Source of the DNA: Polynucleobacter sp. es-EL-1
GTDB taxonomy: Bacteria; Pseudomonadota; Gammaproteobacteria; Burkholderiales; Burkholderiaceae
DNA length: 64,000 nucleotides
Direction of reading: 5' to 3'
Assembly: GCF_018687975.1 (NCBI RefSeq)
Contig: NZ_CP061310.1
Coordinates: forward strand, 1,839,756 to 1,903,755
Part shown: in pieces, positions 57,050 to 64,000 of the stretch
How the letters are laid out: every line of letters starts with the position of its first letter
Position numbering within the stretch: position 1 is the first letter of the stretch
Position numbers and translations under genes: made by a program
Notes under the pieces: generated by a model
The model's input: the letters and a program-made list of their open reading frames with translations, nothing else
Database searches by the model: none
Told to the model about the DNA's origin: nothing

Positions 57050-58119
57050 AGAACCTGGGCCGTAATTAGCTTGGCCGCCAAAGCAGACCAAAGAACTCCT
57101 CTGGAGCCTAGAGCTGTTGCTATAAAAATCCCGGGGCGCTGTGTGAGCGCCCCAATGATTGGCAGCCGATCGCCGGCAACGCAACGCACCCCAACAAAGC
57201 TGCCGCTTTTTACAAGGGCTTGCTTGCTTCCCTCTGGAAAATTAATTAAACCTTTTGCCTGCTCTCGATTAAATTCATCACTCGAGTCCCAGTGATTTAG
57301 ATCTTCCTCTCCCTCATCAAAGCTTGAGCCAACCATCCAGTGATAGCTGCCATCACTCTGGCGCTCGGCCGGCAAACAATAACCATCCCCTGAGATTGCA
57401 GTCTTTGGTAATTTATTTACCCAAGGACTCTTTCCATCTACAGAAAATATGCTGAGCTGCCCTCGTACTGGCCTTAAGGGCAAACGTATGCCAATAGTCG
57501 CAAGCAGGGGCTTTGTTTCTAGGGCGCTGGCAATCACTATTTTGTTGGCACTGAACAGCGGATTGTTTTGATCATCAAATGCTATCCAGAGCTCACCCAA
57601 TTTCTCTAATCGAGAAACGGTTGTGCTCCAGGCGCACTGAAGGTGAGGGTGAGGTTGCAATAATTCCTTTGTGGCTATAGATAAATTCAGAGAGGCGCCC
57701 CTCGGTAACCAAACTCCGTTTTGCTCAATTCCGCAAATTTGTTTTGCCTCTGGCGCTGATAGCGCTTGTGCCACATCATCATCTAAGTCCAAGGAGCGCA
57801 AATGCGCATTAAGCTCCTGAGGATTAAATGGTTTATCTTTTTTTGCTGGTTGAAAGATGCCGTGTTGGTTCCACTTGTGGCCCCAGCGTTCTTCCGCCAT
57901 GAAAAACGCAAGTCGGGTCAAGCGCAATAAACGGGGAGCCCCGCGCCCAATGTGTGGATGGGCGATAGCATATGCATGGCTAGAGCACGCGCTAGCAGGT
58001 GAGCTAGCTGAGTCAACAATGCAAACTTTTTGACCTCGCGCTAAGAGCTCATTTGCAATTGTTGCGCCAGCAATGCCTGCCCCCAACACCACGATGTCAT
58101 GGTGTTGGGGTGAGGTCAT
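56884..58119 (-). CDS. MnmC-type FAD oxidoreductase, standalone
   Basis: The protein has 411 residues. The FAD-binding opening IVVLGAGIAGATIANELLAR is at the very N-terminus; later are RPVRGQLSIFSVDG and FVGVRCVAGDRLPIIGA, then GSRGVLWSALAAKLI. This is the C-terminal domain of MnmC, which makes 5-aminomethyl-2-thiouridine from the carboxymethylaminomethyl base in tRNA; the N-terminal methyltransferase domain is absent. Its last 166 bases overlap topB in antisense; the family-like end LLAALAPARFF falls in that overlap. Confidence 0.85.
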   Translation of the reverse strand: MTSPQHHDIVVLGAGIAGATIANELLARGQKVCIVDSASSPASACSSHAYAIAHPHIGRGAPRLLRLTRLAFFMAEERWGHKWNQHGIFQPAKKDKPFNPQELNAHLRSLDLDDDVAQALSAPEAKQICGIEQNGVWLPRGASLNLSIATKELLQPHPHLQCAWSTTVSRLEKLGELWIAFDDQNNPLFSANKIVIASALETKPLLATIGIRLPLRPVRGQLSIFSVDGKSPWVNKLPKTAISGDGYCLPAERQSDGSYHWMVGSSFDEGEEDLNHWDSSDEFNREQAKGLINFPEGSKQALVKSGSFVGVRCVAGDRLPIIGALTQRPGIFIATALGSRGVLWSALAAKLITAQVLQDDFALLARLGFAADLLAALAPARFFAGALAAPPSLGAFASNSKPILPSGPRAK

Positions 58120-58165
58120 TTAATATAGATTGATTTGATGTGCGACTGCGGCGCTTAAGAAAATC

Positions 58166-60031
58166 TTAAGCGTGCAAACGCTTCTCAATTTTTCCGCGCG
58201 CTTCAAGCAACTCTTTAGGCAGGCGATCACCCAAGTGCTCAAATAATTCAGCGTGGAGCTTGAGTTCATTTTTCCAGTCTTCGGCTGCAACATTAATGGC
58301 TTTGCCGAATTTTTCAGCTGAATAATCTAGGCCATCCCAATGCATGTCAGCATGCTCTGGGCAGATACCAAATACCGTCTCGGTACCTTTTGCTTTACCC
58401 TCAGCGCGCTCTAAGATCCAAGACAGAACTCGCATGTTTTCGCCAAAACCAGGCCAAACAAACTTGCCATTTTCATCCTTGCGGAACCAATTGACACAAT
58501 AGATTTTTGGCAATACTGCGCCTTCAGCTGCAAGCTTGCTTCCAATGTTGAGCCAGTGCTGGAAATAGTCACTCATGTTGTAACCAGCAAATGCGATCAT
58601 TGCAAATGGGTCACGACGCACAACACCTACTTGACCAGTAATGGCTGCTGTAGTTTCAGATCCCATGGTGGCAGCCATATAAACGCCTTCCACCCAATCA
58701 CGCGCTTCGCTAACCAGCGGAACAGTATTAGAGCGACGACCGCCGAATAAGAATGCATCGATAGCAACACCTTCTGGGTTATCCCAGTTTGGATCAACCG
58801 CTGGATTATTGGTGGCGGCAACAGTAAAGCGTGAGTTTGGATGCGCTGCTTTGCGACCAGCTGCACCATCTGCTGGAGTCCAATCTTTACCTTGCCAATC
58901 AATCAAATGTGCAGGAGGTGTTTCGGTTAGGCCTTCCCACCAAACATCTCCATCGTCAGTTAAACCGACGTTCGTAAAGATTACGTCCTGGTTTAATGAA
59001 TCCAAGCAATTGGGGTTGGTCTGACGATTTGTACCAGGAGCAACACCAAAGTAACCAGACTCAGGGTTGATTGCAAATAAACGGGTTTTTCCAGTAACGG
59101 GGTCTTTGCGCGGCTTAATCCAAGCGATGTCATCGCCAACGGTGGTGACCTTCCAACCCTCAAATCCCTTGGGAGGAATCATCATAGAGAAATTGGTTTT
59201 TCCGCAGGCGGATGGGAATGCTGCAGCGATGTGATATTTTTTTCCTTCAGGTGAAGTAACGCCCAAGATCAACATGTGCTCAGCCAACCAACCTTGGTCG
59301 CGACCCATATTTGATGCAATACGCAATGCAAAGCATTTTTTACCCAACAAGGCGTTGCCGCCATAACCAGATCCAAAAGACCAAATCTCACGAGTTTCAG
59401 GGTAATGAACGATGTATTTAGTTTTGTTATTTGGCCAAGCAACATCTTTTTCGCCTGCAGCCAATGGCTTACCTACAGTATGAATACAAGGAACAAACTC
59501 GCCATCTGCACCAAGCTGATCGATTACCGCTTTCCCCATGCGTGTCATTAAGCGCATATTGATTGCAACATATGGGCTGTCGGATACTTCTACACCAATA
59601 TGAGCAATTGGCGAGCCAATTGGGCCCATTGAGAATGGCACAACATACATTGTTCTACCGCGCATGCAACCATCAAATAATGGATTGAGGGTGGCACGCA
59701 TTTCGCTTGGCTCTACCCAATTGTTAGTTGGTCCAGCATCTTCTTTTTTGGCTGAACAAATAAAGGTGCGATCTTCAACACGAGCAACATCGTCTGGATC
59801 AGATAAAGCAAGGAAAGCGTTTTTGCGTTTTGCTGGATTGAGGCGCTTAAACACGCCCGCTTTTACTAAAAGCTCACAAAATCCATCATATTCAGCCTGG
59901 GAGCCGTCGCACCAATGGATATTGTCTGGCTTAGTTAGGGCCGCTACATCGGCAACCCATTGAATTAGCTTCTGATTTTTGACGTAATCGGGCGCATTTA
60001 CTTGAATTTGCCCATTCGCTGTTGTAGTCAT
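58166..60031 (-). CDS. pckG: Phosphoenolpyruvate carboxykinase (GTP)
   Basis: The protein has 621 residues. It makes PEP from oxaloacetate and GTP for gluconeogenesis. The reactive Cys and P-loop are in [13 protein letters not shown]. Other landmarks are [29 protein letters not shown] and [14 protein letters not shown]. The length is as expected for the GTP enzyme. Monocistronic, with no gene of the same pathway nearby. Confidence 0.97.
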   Translation of the reverse strand: MTTTANGQIQVNAPDYVKNQKLIQWVADVAALTKPDNIHWCDGSQAEYDGFCELLVKAGVFKRLNPAKRKNAFLALSDPDDVARVEDRTFICSAKKEDAGPTNNWVEPSEMRATLNPLFDGCMRGRTMYVVPFSMGPIGSPIAHIGVEVSDSPYVAINMRLMTRMGKAVIDQLGADGEFVPCIHTVGKPLAAGEKDVAWPNNKTKYIVHYPETREIWSFGSGYGGNALLGKKCFALRIASNMGRDQGWLAEHMLILGVTSPEGKKYHIAAAFPSACGKTNFSMMIPPKGFEGWKVTTVGDDIAWIKPRKDPVTGKTRLFAINPESGYFGVAPGTNRQTNPNCLDSLNQDVIFTNVGLTDDGDVWWEGLTETPPAHLIDWQGKDWTPADGAAGRKAAHPNSRFTVAATNNPAVDPNWDNPEGVAIDAFLFGGRRSNTVPLVSEARDWVEGVYMAATMGSETTAAITGQVGVVRRDPFAMIAFAGYNMSDYFQHWLNIGSKLAAEGAVLPKIYCVNWFRKDENGKFVWPGFGENMRVLSWILERAEGKAKGTETVFGICPEHADMHWDGLDYSAEKFGKAINVAAEDWKNELKLHAELFEHLGDRLPKELLEARGKIEKRLHA

Positions 60032-60117
60032 GAGAGTCCTATGAAGTAATAATTTTGATCACGTTATTTTAACATTTTGGGCCCCATTCAGGCTGCTAGC
60101 CGACAAGGGTAAACCTG

Positions 60118-61482
60118 CTATTTACCAATACAAAATTGGCTAAATATTTTCCCTAAAAGCTCATCTGGCAAGAGCCTTCCAGTGATTTGTCCAAGGTGGT
60201 CTTGCGCTAAACGGAGCTCTTCTGCAAATAACTCTAATGAAATGTTGCCATCTTCGGCGAACTTTTCAGAATTGATCAAATGCTCGGCAGCCCTATCTAG
60301 ACAGTCTAAATGGCGTCGTCGGGCTATTACCACCCCTTCCTGGGCGCTTCCCCAGCCCACAGCCTCTAGGATTTTTTGCTTTAACCCGTCTATGCCAATG
60401 CCCGTCTTGGCAGAGATATAAATAGCCCCATCATCACCATTCTTGGTGGGTGGCAATAGGTCTACTTTATTAAACACCTCCAAAACGGGGATGCTTGTAG
60501 GGGCTACTTTTAAAACCTGCTCCCTTAGGGCTGATACCTCGTTGCTGACATTGGTCGAATCTTGGAGAAAAATCACCAGGTCTGCTGAGCGGATGGAGTC
60601 CCAAGACCTCTCAATTCCTTTTACCTCAACCTCATCGCTTGTATTACGTAGTCCAGCCGTGTCAATAATGTGCATCGGTACACCATCGATGGAAATACTT
60701 TCTTTAACGCGGTCTCGTGTGGTTCCAGCTACCGGGGTAACAATGGCCACTTCCTCGCCAGCAAGTCGATTCAAAAGGGAGCTTTTACCAACGTTAGGTG
60801 CGCCAGCCAATACCAGCACAATGCCATCGCGCAAAATCTTCCCCTGTTTTGCGCTCTGCCTCAAGGCGAGCAACTTGGAGATAACCGTCGACAAGCGCTC
60901 TCGAGCCTGGGCACTTTCTAAAAATTCAATCTCTTCTTCTGGAAAATCCAGGGTCGACTCCACCAAAATACGCAACTGTGTAATTTCTTCTATCAAACTA
61001 TTAATGTCGTTTGAAAACTCGCCCTGTAATGATCTGGCGGCTCCACGAACCGCAGCCTCGCTTTGGGCGTCGATTAAATCTGCAATGGCTTCAGCTTGTG
61101 CCAAATCAATCTTGTTATTTAAATAGGCGCGCAGTGTGAACTCACCGGGCTGCGCTATTGCTAAGCCCCACTTTTTACCAAGCTCTAGGCAACGTTTCAT
61201 CACCAGCTCTAAAAGTTGGGGCCCGCCATGACATTGGAGCTCCAATACATCCTCACCCGTAAATGAAGCAGGAGCAGCAAAATAAATTGCAAGCAACTGA
61301 TCAATTGTGAGGCCGCCGCTATCGCGCAGTGTTAATAGACTTGCCTGCCTCGGTATCAGCGCTTTTTGAAATAAAGCATGGGTGATGGCCGTGATATCCG
61401 GGCCACTTAATCGAATGACACCAACCCCAGATTTTCCTGGGGCGGTGGCAAGCGCAATGATGGGAAGTTTTCTAGTCATCAT
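60118..61482 (-). CDS. mnmE: tRNA modification GTPase MnmE
   Basis: The protein has 454 residues. The N-terminal tetrahydrofolate-binding domain (1-120), helical domain and inserted G domain (LAGAPNVGKSSLLNRL; DTAGLRNTSDEVE) are followed by the invariant C-terminal FCIGK, whose Cys is needed for activity. With MnmG it installs cmnm5 at U34 of tRNAs. It is in the usual mnmE-yidC-yidD-rnpA-rpmH order. Confidence 0.97.
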   Translation of the reverse strand: MMTRKLPIIALATAPGKSGVGVIRLSGPDITAITHALFQKALIPRQASLLTLRDSGGLTIDQLLAIYFAAPASFTGEDVLELQCHGGPQLLELVMKRCLELGKKWGLAIAQPGEFTLRAYLNNKIDLAQAEAIADLIDAQSEAAVRGAARSLQGEFSNDINSLIEEITQLRILVESTLDFPEEEIEFLESAQARERLSTVISKLLALRQSAKQGKILRDGIVLVLAGAPNVGKSSLLNRLAGEEVAIVTPVAGTTRDRVKESISIDGVPMHIIDTAGLRNTSDEVEVKGIERSWDSIRSADLVIFLQDSTNVSNEVSALREQVLKVAPTSIPVLEVFNKVDLLPPTKNGDDGAIYISAKTGIGIDGLKQKILEAVGWGSAQEGVVIARRRHLDCLDRAAEHLINSEKFAEDGNISLELFAEELRLAQDHLGQITGRLLPDELLGKIFSQFCIGK

Positions 61483-61520
61483 TGCTAATCTTCCTTTGGG
61501 TTTACAAATTTACCAAAGCA

Positions 61521-63197
61521 CTATTTGGCGTGTTTTTTTCCAAACATTTGATTAATCTGCCATTGCTGTGCAATGGAAAGCAGATTGTTAACAACCCAAT
61601 ACAACACCAATCCAGCTGGGAAGAAGAAGAACATGATTGAGAATACAAGCGGCATGTACATCATCACTTTTGCCTGAACAGGGTCTGGTGGTGTTGGATT
61701 GAGCTTGGTTTGTACAAACATGGATGCCGCCATAATGATCGGCAAAATGTAATATGGATCTGGAACTGATAAATCGTGTATCCACAAAATCCAGGGTGCA
61801 TTGCGCATCTCAACGGAAGATAACAGCACCCAGTACAAAGCAATGAACACCGGTATTTGAATTACCACGGGCAAACAACCACCCAATGGGTTGATTTTTT
61901 CTTTGCGATACATTTCCATCATCGCCTGATTGAGCTTCTGTGGTTCGCCCTTATATTGCTCTTTCATTGCCATTAAGCGTGGCTGCACTTCTTTCATTCG
62001 CGCCATGGACTTGTAACTTGCGGCGGAAAGTGGGAAGAACACCAATTTGATCAAGATGGTTAAAAGAACAATTGACCAACCCCAGTTACCAACATAAGCA
62101 TGGATGTTTTCTAATAACCAGAAAATCGGCTTAGCAAGAATCGTGAGATAGCCATAATCTTTTAATAATGCAAACCCTGGGGTAATTGTTTCTAAAACGC
62201 TTTCCTCTTGTGGACCAACAAACAGGCGAGCTTTTTCAACCACCGTTGTCCCTGGTGCAACAACACCCAAAGGGGTTTGCATGCCAATGCGATACAAATT
62301 GTTGTCGATCTTGCCTGCATAAATATCGCGTACAAACTTGTCGCCAGGAATCCAGGCACTTGCAAAGTAGTGCTGAACCATAGCAATCCAAGCTGGATCA
62401 CCAGCAGCCACCTGCGTAGGAATCGTAATCTTGTTTTTATCAATAGCCGTGAACTCTAACTTATTGAATTTTTCTTTATCGGTGTAAACGGCTGGTCCGG
62501 TGTAGGTGCTTGCCGAGAATGCGCCATCGAAAGGCCCTATTTTTTGCTCTTGTGAGGCATCTCTTACGAGTTCGGTATAAAGCACTAATGGGTTTGGATT
62601 GGGATTGCTTTGTGTAACACGATGACCAACATCCACAACGTAACTACCTGGATGCAAGATAAAGGTTTTTTCAAGCTTTACTCCGCTCCGCTCGCTCGTC
62701 AAAACCATAAATGGATTGCCGGCACCATCTTTACCAGTCTCAAGCAATTTAAATGTACTAGTGTGATTGGGTAACTCAAGATCGCCCAAGGTGATCAAAC
62801 CTGAGCGAGCAAAATATTTGTGGGTTGGGTTGTATTGGAATAAATCAATAGGATTTTTTTCAGCTGTGAACTGCTTTAATAATTTAGCATCCACCACATT
62901 GGCACCATTGGCGCTAATTTGTAACGACAACACATCATTTTTGAGAATAAATTTTTCAGCGGTTTCAATTCCGCTGGAGCTAATTGCTGGTGTTTGCGCA
63001 ATTGCTGGAACTGCTCCCGCCTGTAGCGGCGCTGGCACATCCACCTTAGCATCGGGCGCCTTAGTTGGAGCAGAAATATTGCCTGTTGGAGCTCCACCAA
63101 ACATCGATGGCTTACCTTCGTGAACTTGCCAGTTGTTATAGAGCAAGAGGCCCGACATGGAGAATACTGCCCAAAGAATCGTTTTTTTAAAGTCCAT
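61521..63197 (-). CDS. yidC: Membrane protein insertase YidC
   Basis: The protein has 558 residues. One helix at the N-terminus (about 7-23), a large periplasmic domain (about 60-345), and the conserved core of five helices, with the cytosolic hairpin KEQYKGEPQKLNQAMMEMYR and NPLGGCLPVVIQIPVFIALY. YidC inserts and folds inner-membrane proteins, alone or with SecYEG. It is 25 bases after yidD. Confidence 0.97.
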   Translation of the reverse strand: MDFKKTILWAVFSMSGLLLYNNWQVHEGKPSMFGGAPTGNISAPTKAPDAKVDVPAPLQAGAVPAIAQTPAISSSGIETAEKFILKNDVLSLQISANGANVVDAKLLKQFTAEKNPIDLFQYNPTHKYFARSGLITLGDLELPNHTSTFKLLETGKDGAGNPFMVLTSERSGVKLEKTFILHPGSYVVDVGHRVTQSNPNPNPLVLYTELVRDASQEQKIGPFDGAFSASTYTGPAVYTDKEKFNKLEFTAIDKNKITIPTQVAAGDPAWIAMVQHYFASAWIPGDKFVRDIYAGKIDNNLYRIGMQTPLGVVAPGTTVVEKARLFVGPQEESVLETITPGFALLKDYGYLTILAKPIFWLLENIHAYVGNWGWSIVLLTILIKLVFFPLSAASYKSMARMKEVQPRLMAMKEQYKGEPQKLNQAMMEMYRKEKINPLGGCLPVVIQIPVFIALYWVLLSSVEMRNAPWILWIHDLSVPDPYYILPIIMAASMFVQTKLNPTPPDPVQAKVMMYMPLVFSIMFFFFPAGLVLYWVVNNLLSIAQQWQINQMFGKKHAK

Positions 63198-63222
63198 TTA
63201 AGTTCACTTGATAATGAGATGT

Positions 63223-63444
63223 TTATTTGACAGCGGGATCATGACCGCCATGTGACCAGGGGTTGCAGCGCAATATGCGCCAAACCATCAGCCGAACGCT
63301 TTTAAAAAATCCGTAATGCGCAAAACAATCGCAAGCGTATTGGGAACAAGACGGTGTAAATTTGCAATGCATTCCCATATAGGGGCTGAGTGCAATTTGG
63401 TAAACCCTAAGGAGCTTGATGGTAATTTTGTTTAAGGGGTTCAT
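63223..63444 (-). CDS. yidD: Membrane protein insertion efficiency factor YidD
   Basis: The protein has 73 residues. The family motif is MHCKFTPSCSQYACDCFAHY followed by RILRCNPWSHGGHDP. It is a small amphipathic membrane-associated protein that helps YidC/Sec insertion. It starts one base after the rnpA stop. Confidence 0.96.
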   Translation of the reverse strand: MNPLNKITIKLLRVYQIALSPYMGMHCKFTPSCSQYACDCFAHYGFFKSVRLMVWRILRCNPWSHGGHDPAVK

Positions 63445-63445
63445 G

Positions 63446-63763
63446 TTAAATCAGCCCCAATATTTGCTTGCGCAAAACATCTTGCTCTTGTTTTCTAAGT
63501 CTGCCACGGGTATCACGACCAATAGGCTTTTTAAGTTTTACAACAACGTCGCTTTCTTGGCTCAGACCTGTACCAGTTCTCACCACTTCACGAATCATTC
63601 GCTTGAGTCGGTTGCGATCTACCGCACGCTTTGCTAGTTTTTTAGCAACCGCAATTCCTAAATCTGGTTTAGCGCCCGCATTCGGTAATGCCAAATACAA
63701 ACCCCAATACATACTTGTCTTGGGGCGTGTTTTTAGTAAATCCGAAATCCTAGCGCTGTTCAA
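63446..63763 (-). CDS. rnpA: Ribonuclease P protein component
   Basis: The protein has 105 residues. The RnpA signature KKLAKRAVDRNRLKRMIREV is clear, and the start is a TTG at 63763, as is common for rnpA. The protein binds the catalytic RNA of RNase P to mature tRNA 5' ends. It lies nine bases after rpmH and is probably co-transcribed from the rpmH promoter. Confidence 0.95.
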   Translation of the reverse strand: MNSARISDLLKTRPKTSMYWGLYLALPNAGAKPDLGIAVAKKLAKRAVDRNRLKRMIREVVRTGTGLSQESDVVVKLKKPIGRDTRGRLRKQEQDVLRKQILGLI

Positions 63764-63772
63764 CGGCTAGAT

Positions 63773-63907
63773 TTAAACAGCTAGACGTTTGCGGCCTTTA
63801 GCACGACGAGCGTTTAATACTGCGCGTCCACTTTTGGTTTTCATACGCACACGAAATCCATGGGTGCGTTTACGACGAGTTACTGAGGGTTGGTATGTTC
63901 TTTTCAT
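63773..63907 (-). CDS. rpmH: Ribosomal protein bL34
   Basis: A 44-residue protein found by translating the minus strand: [20 protein letters not shown] at the start and [12 protein letters not shown] at the end, the standard bL34 sequence. AGGA lies eight bases before the ATG at 63907. It heads the rpmH-rnpA-yidD-yidC-mnmE run that normally flanks dnaA. Confidence 0.98.
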   Translation of the reverse strand: MKRTYQPSVTRRKRTHGFRVRMKTKSGRAVLNARRAKGRKRLAV

Positions 63908-63929
63908 GATTCATCCTGCAAAACCCCGT

Positions 63930-63958
63930 ATTTTCCTTGTTGCACAGCAAAAGGTCAA
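63930..63958 (-). promoter_or_regulatory. Candidate rpmH promoter
   Basis: On the minus strand TTGACC (63953-63958) and GAAAAT (63930-63935) are separated by 17 bases, 23 bases upstream of the rpmH ATG. Fits a sigma-70 promoter. No DnaA box was recognised in the 93 bases visible upstream. Confidence 0.5.
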
Positions 63959-64000
63959 CCGCTGATAGTGAATATATAGGTATTTTTCTCTAGGCAGCAA

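Noticed and set aside
63908..64000. Origin of replication with DnaA boxes
   Set aside because: The gene order suggests oriC is near, but these bases contain no clear TTATCCACA-type boxes; oriC probably lies past the edge.

Overview
The window looks like a piece of a small-genome freshwater betaproteobacterium of the Burkholderiaceae, most likely Polynucleobacter. This rests on recognising protein families and gene order (def-fmt-htpX-rsmB-DUF4390-ntrY-ntrX; dprA-topB; metX-metW; gatC-gatA-gatB divergent from mreBCD-mrdA-rodA; rpmH-rnpA-yidD-yidC-mnmE) and on moderate GC content judged by eye. No database was searched. The rpmH-rnpA-yidD-yidC-mnmE block at the right edge usually lies beside dnaA and oriC, so the origin is probably just past base 64000.

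Region by region. 1-7.5 kb (minus strand) holds an AmpG-type transporter cut by the window edge, metW-metX (methionine), slmA (division control), argB (arginine), a DksA without its zinc cysteines, a CobW-type metal GTPase, xerC and a DUF484 gene. 7.5-10.8 kb is gatCAB (Gln-tRNA/Asn-tRNA amidation). Divergent from it, 10.85-16.4 kb is the rod-shape operon mreB-mreC-mreD-mrdA-rodA, closed by a strong bidirectional terminator shared with HU. 17-23 kb carries an LpxO-like lipid A hydroxylase, a carbonic anhydrase, an LpxL-like acyltransferase, a pseudouridine synthase and prfC (RF3), which has no usual start codon.

23-46 kb is the accessory-looking part: many short, singly transcribed genes separated by hairpin terminators. 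It includes a tandem glycine riboswitch with no recognisable glycine gene behind it, a phasin, PagP, a BLUF photoreceptor, a haloacid dehalogenase, a SulP transporter, a frameshifted GntP-type permease, a Tat-exported patatin, several small periplasmic proteins, and a metal-flavoured cluster (DUF411, a Met/His-tailed membrane protein, a Cys/His-rich exported protein). That cluster and a second LpxL-like gene sit between an intact tRNA-Phe and two displaced copies of its 3' end plus terminator, the pattern left by successive insertions at a tRNA. Beyond the tRNA lie DUF1275, a ChaA-like antiporter, a TRIC-family channel and an OsmC-YcaO fusion.

46-64 kb is again conserved core: the seven-gene def-to-ntrX run, divergent dprA and topB, an MnmC-type oxidoreductase whose 3' end overlaps topB on the opposite strand, GTP-dependent PEP carboxykinase, and the origin-proximal mnmE-yidC-yidD-rnpA-rpmH set.

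Functional themes are envelope building (mreBCD, PBP2, RodA, YidC), lipid A tailoring (two LpxL-like proteins, LpxO, PagP), translation and tRNA/rRNA modification (gatCAB, prfC, fmt, def, rsmB, mnmE, mnmC-like, RNase P protein) and small stress or metal functions in the variable middle.
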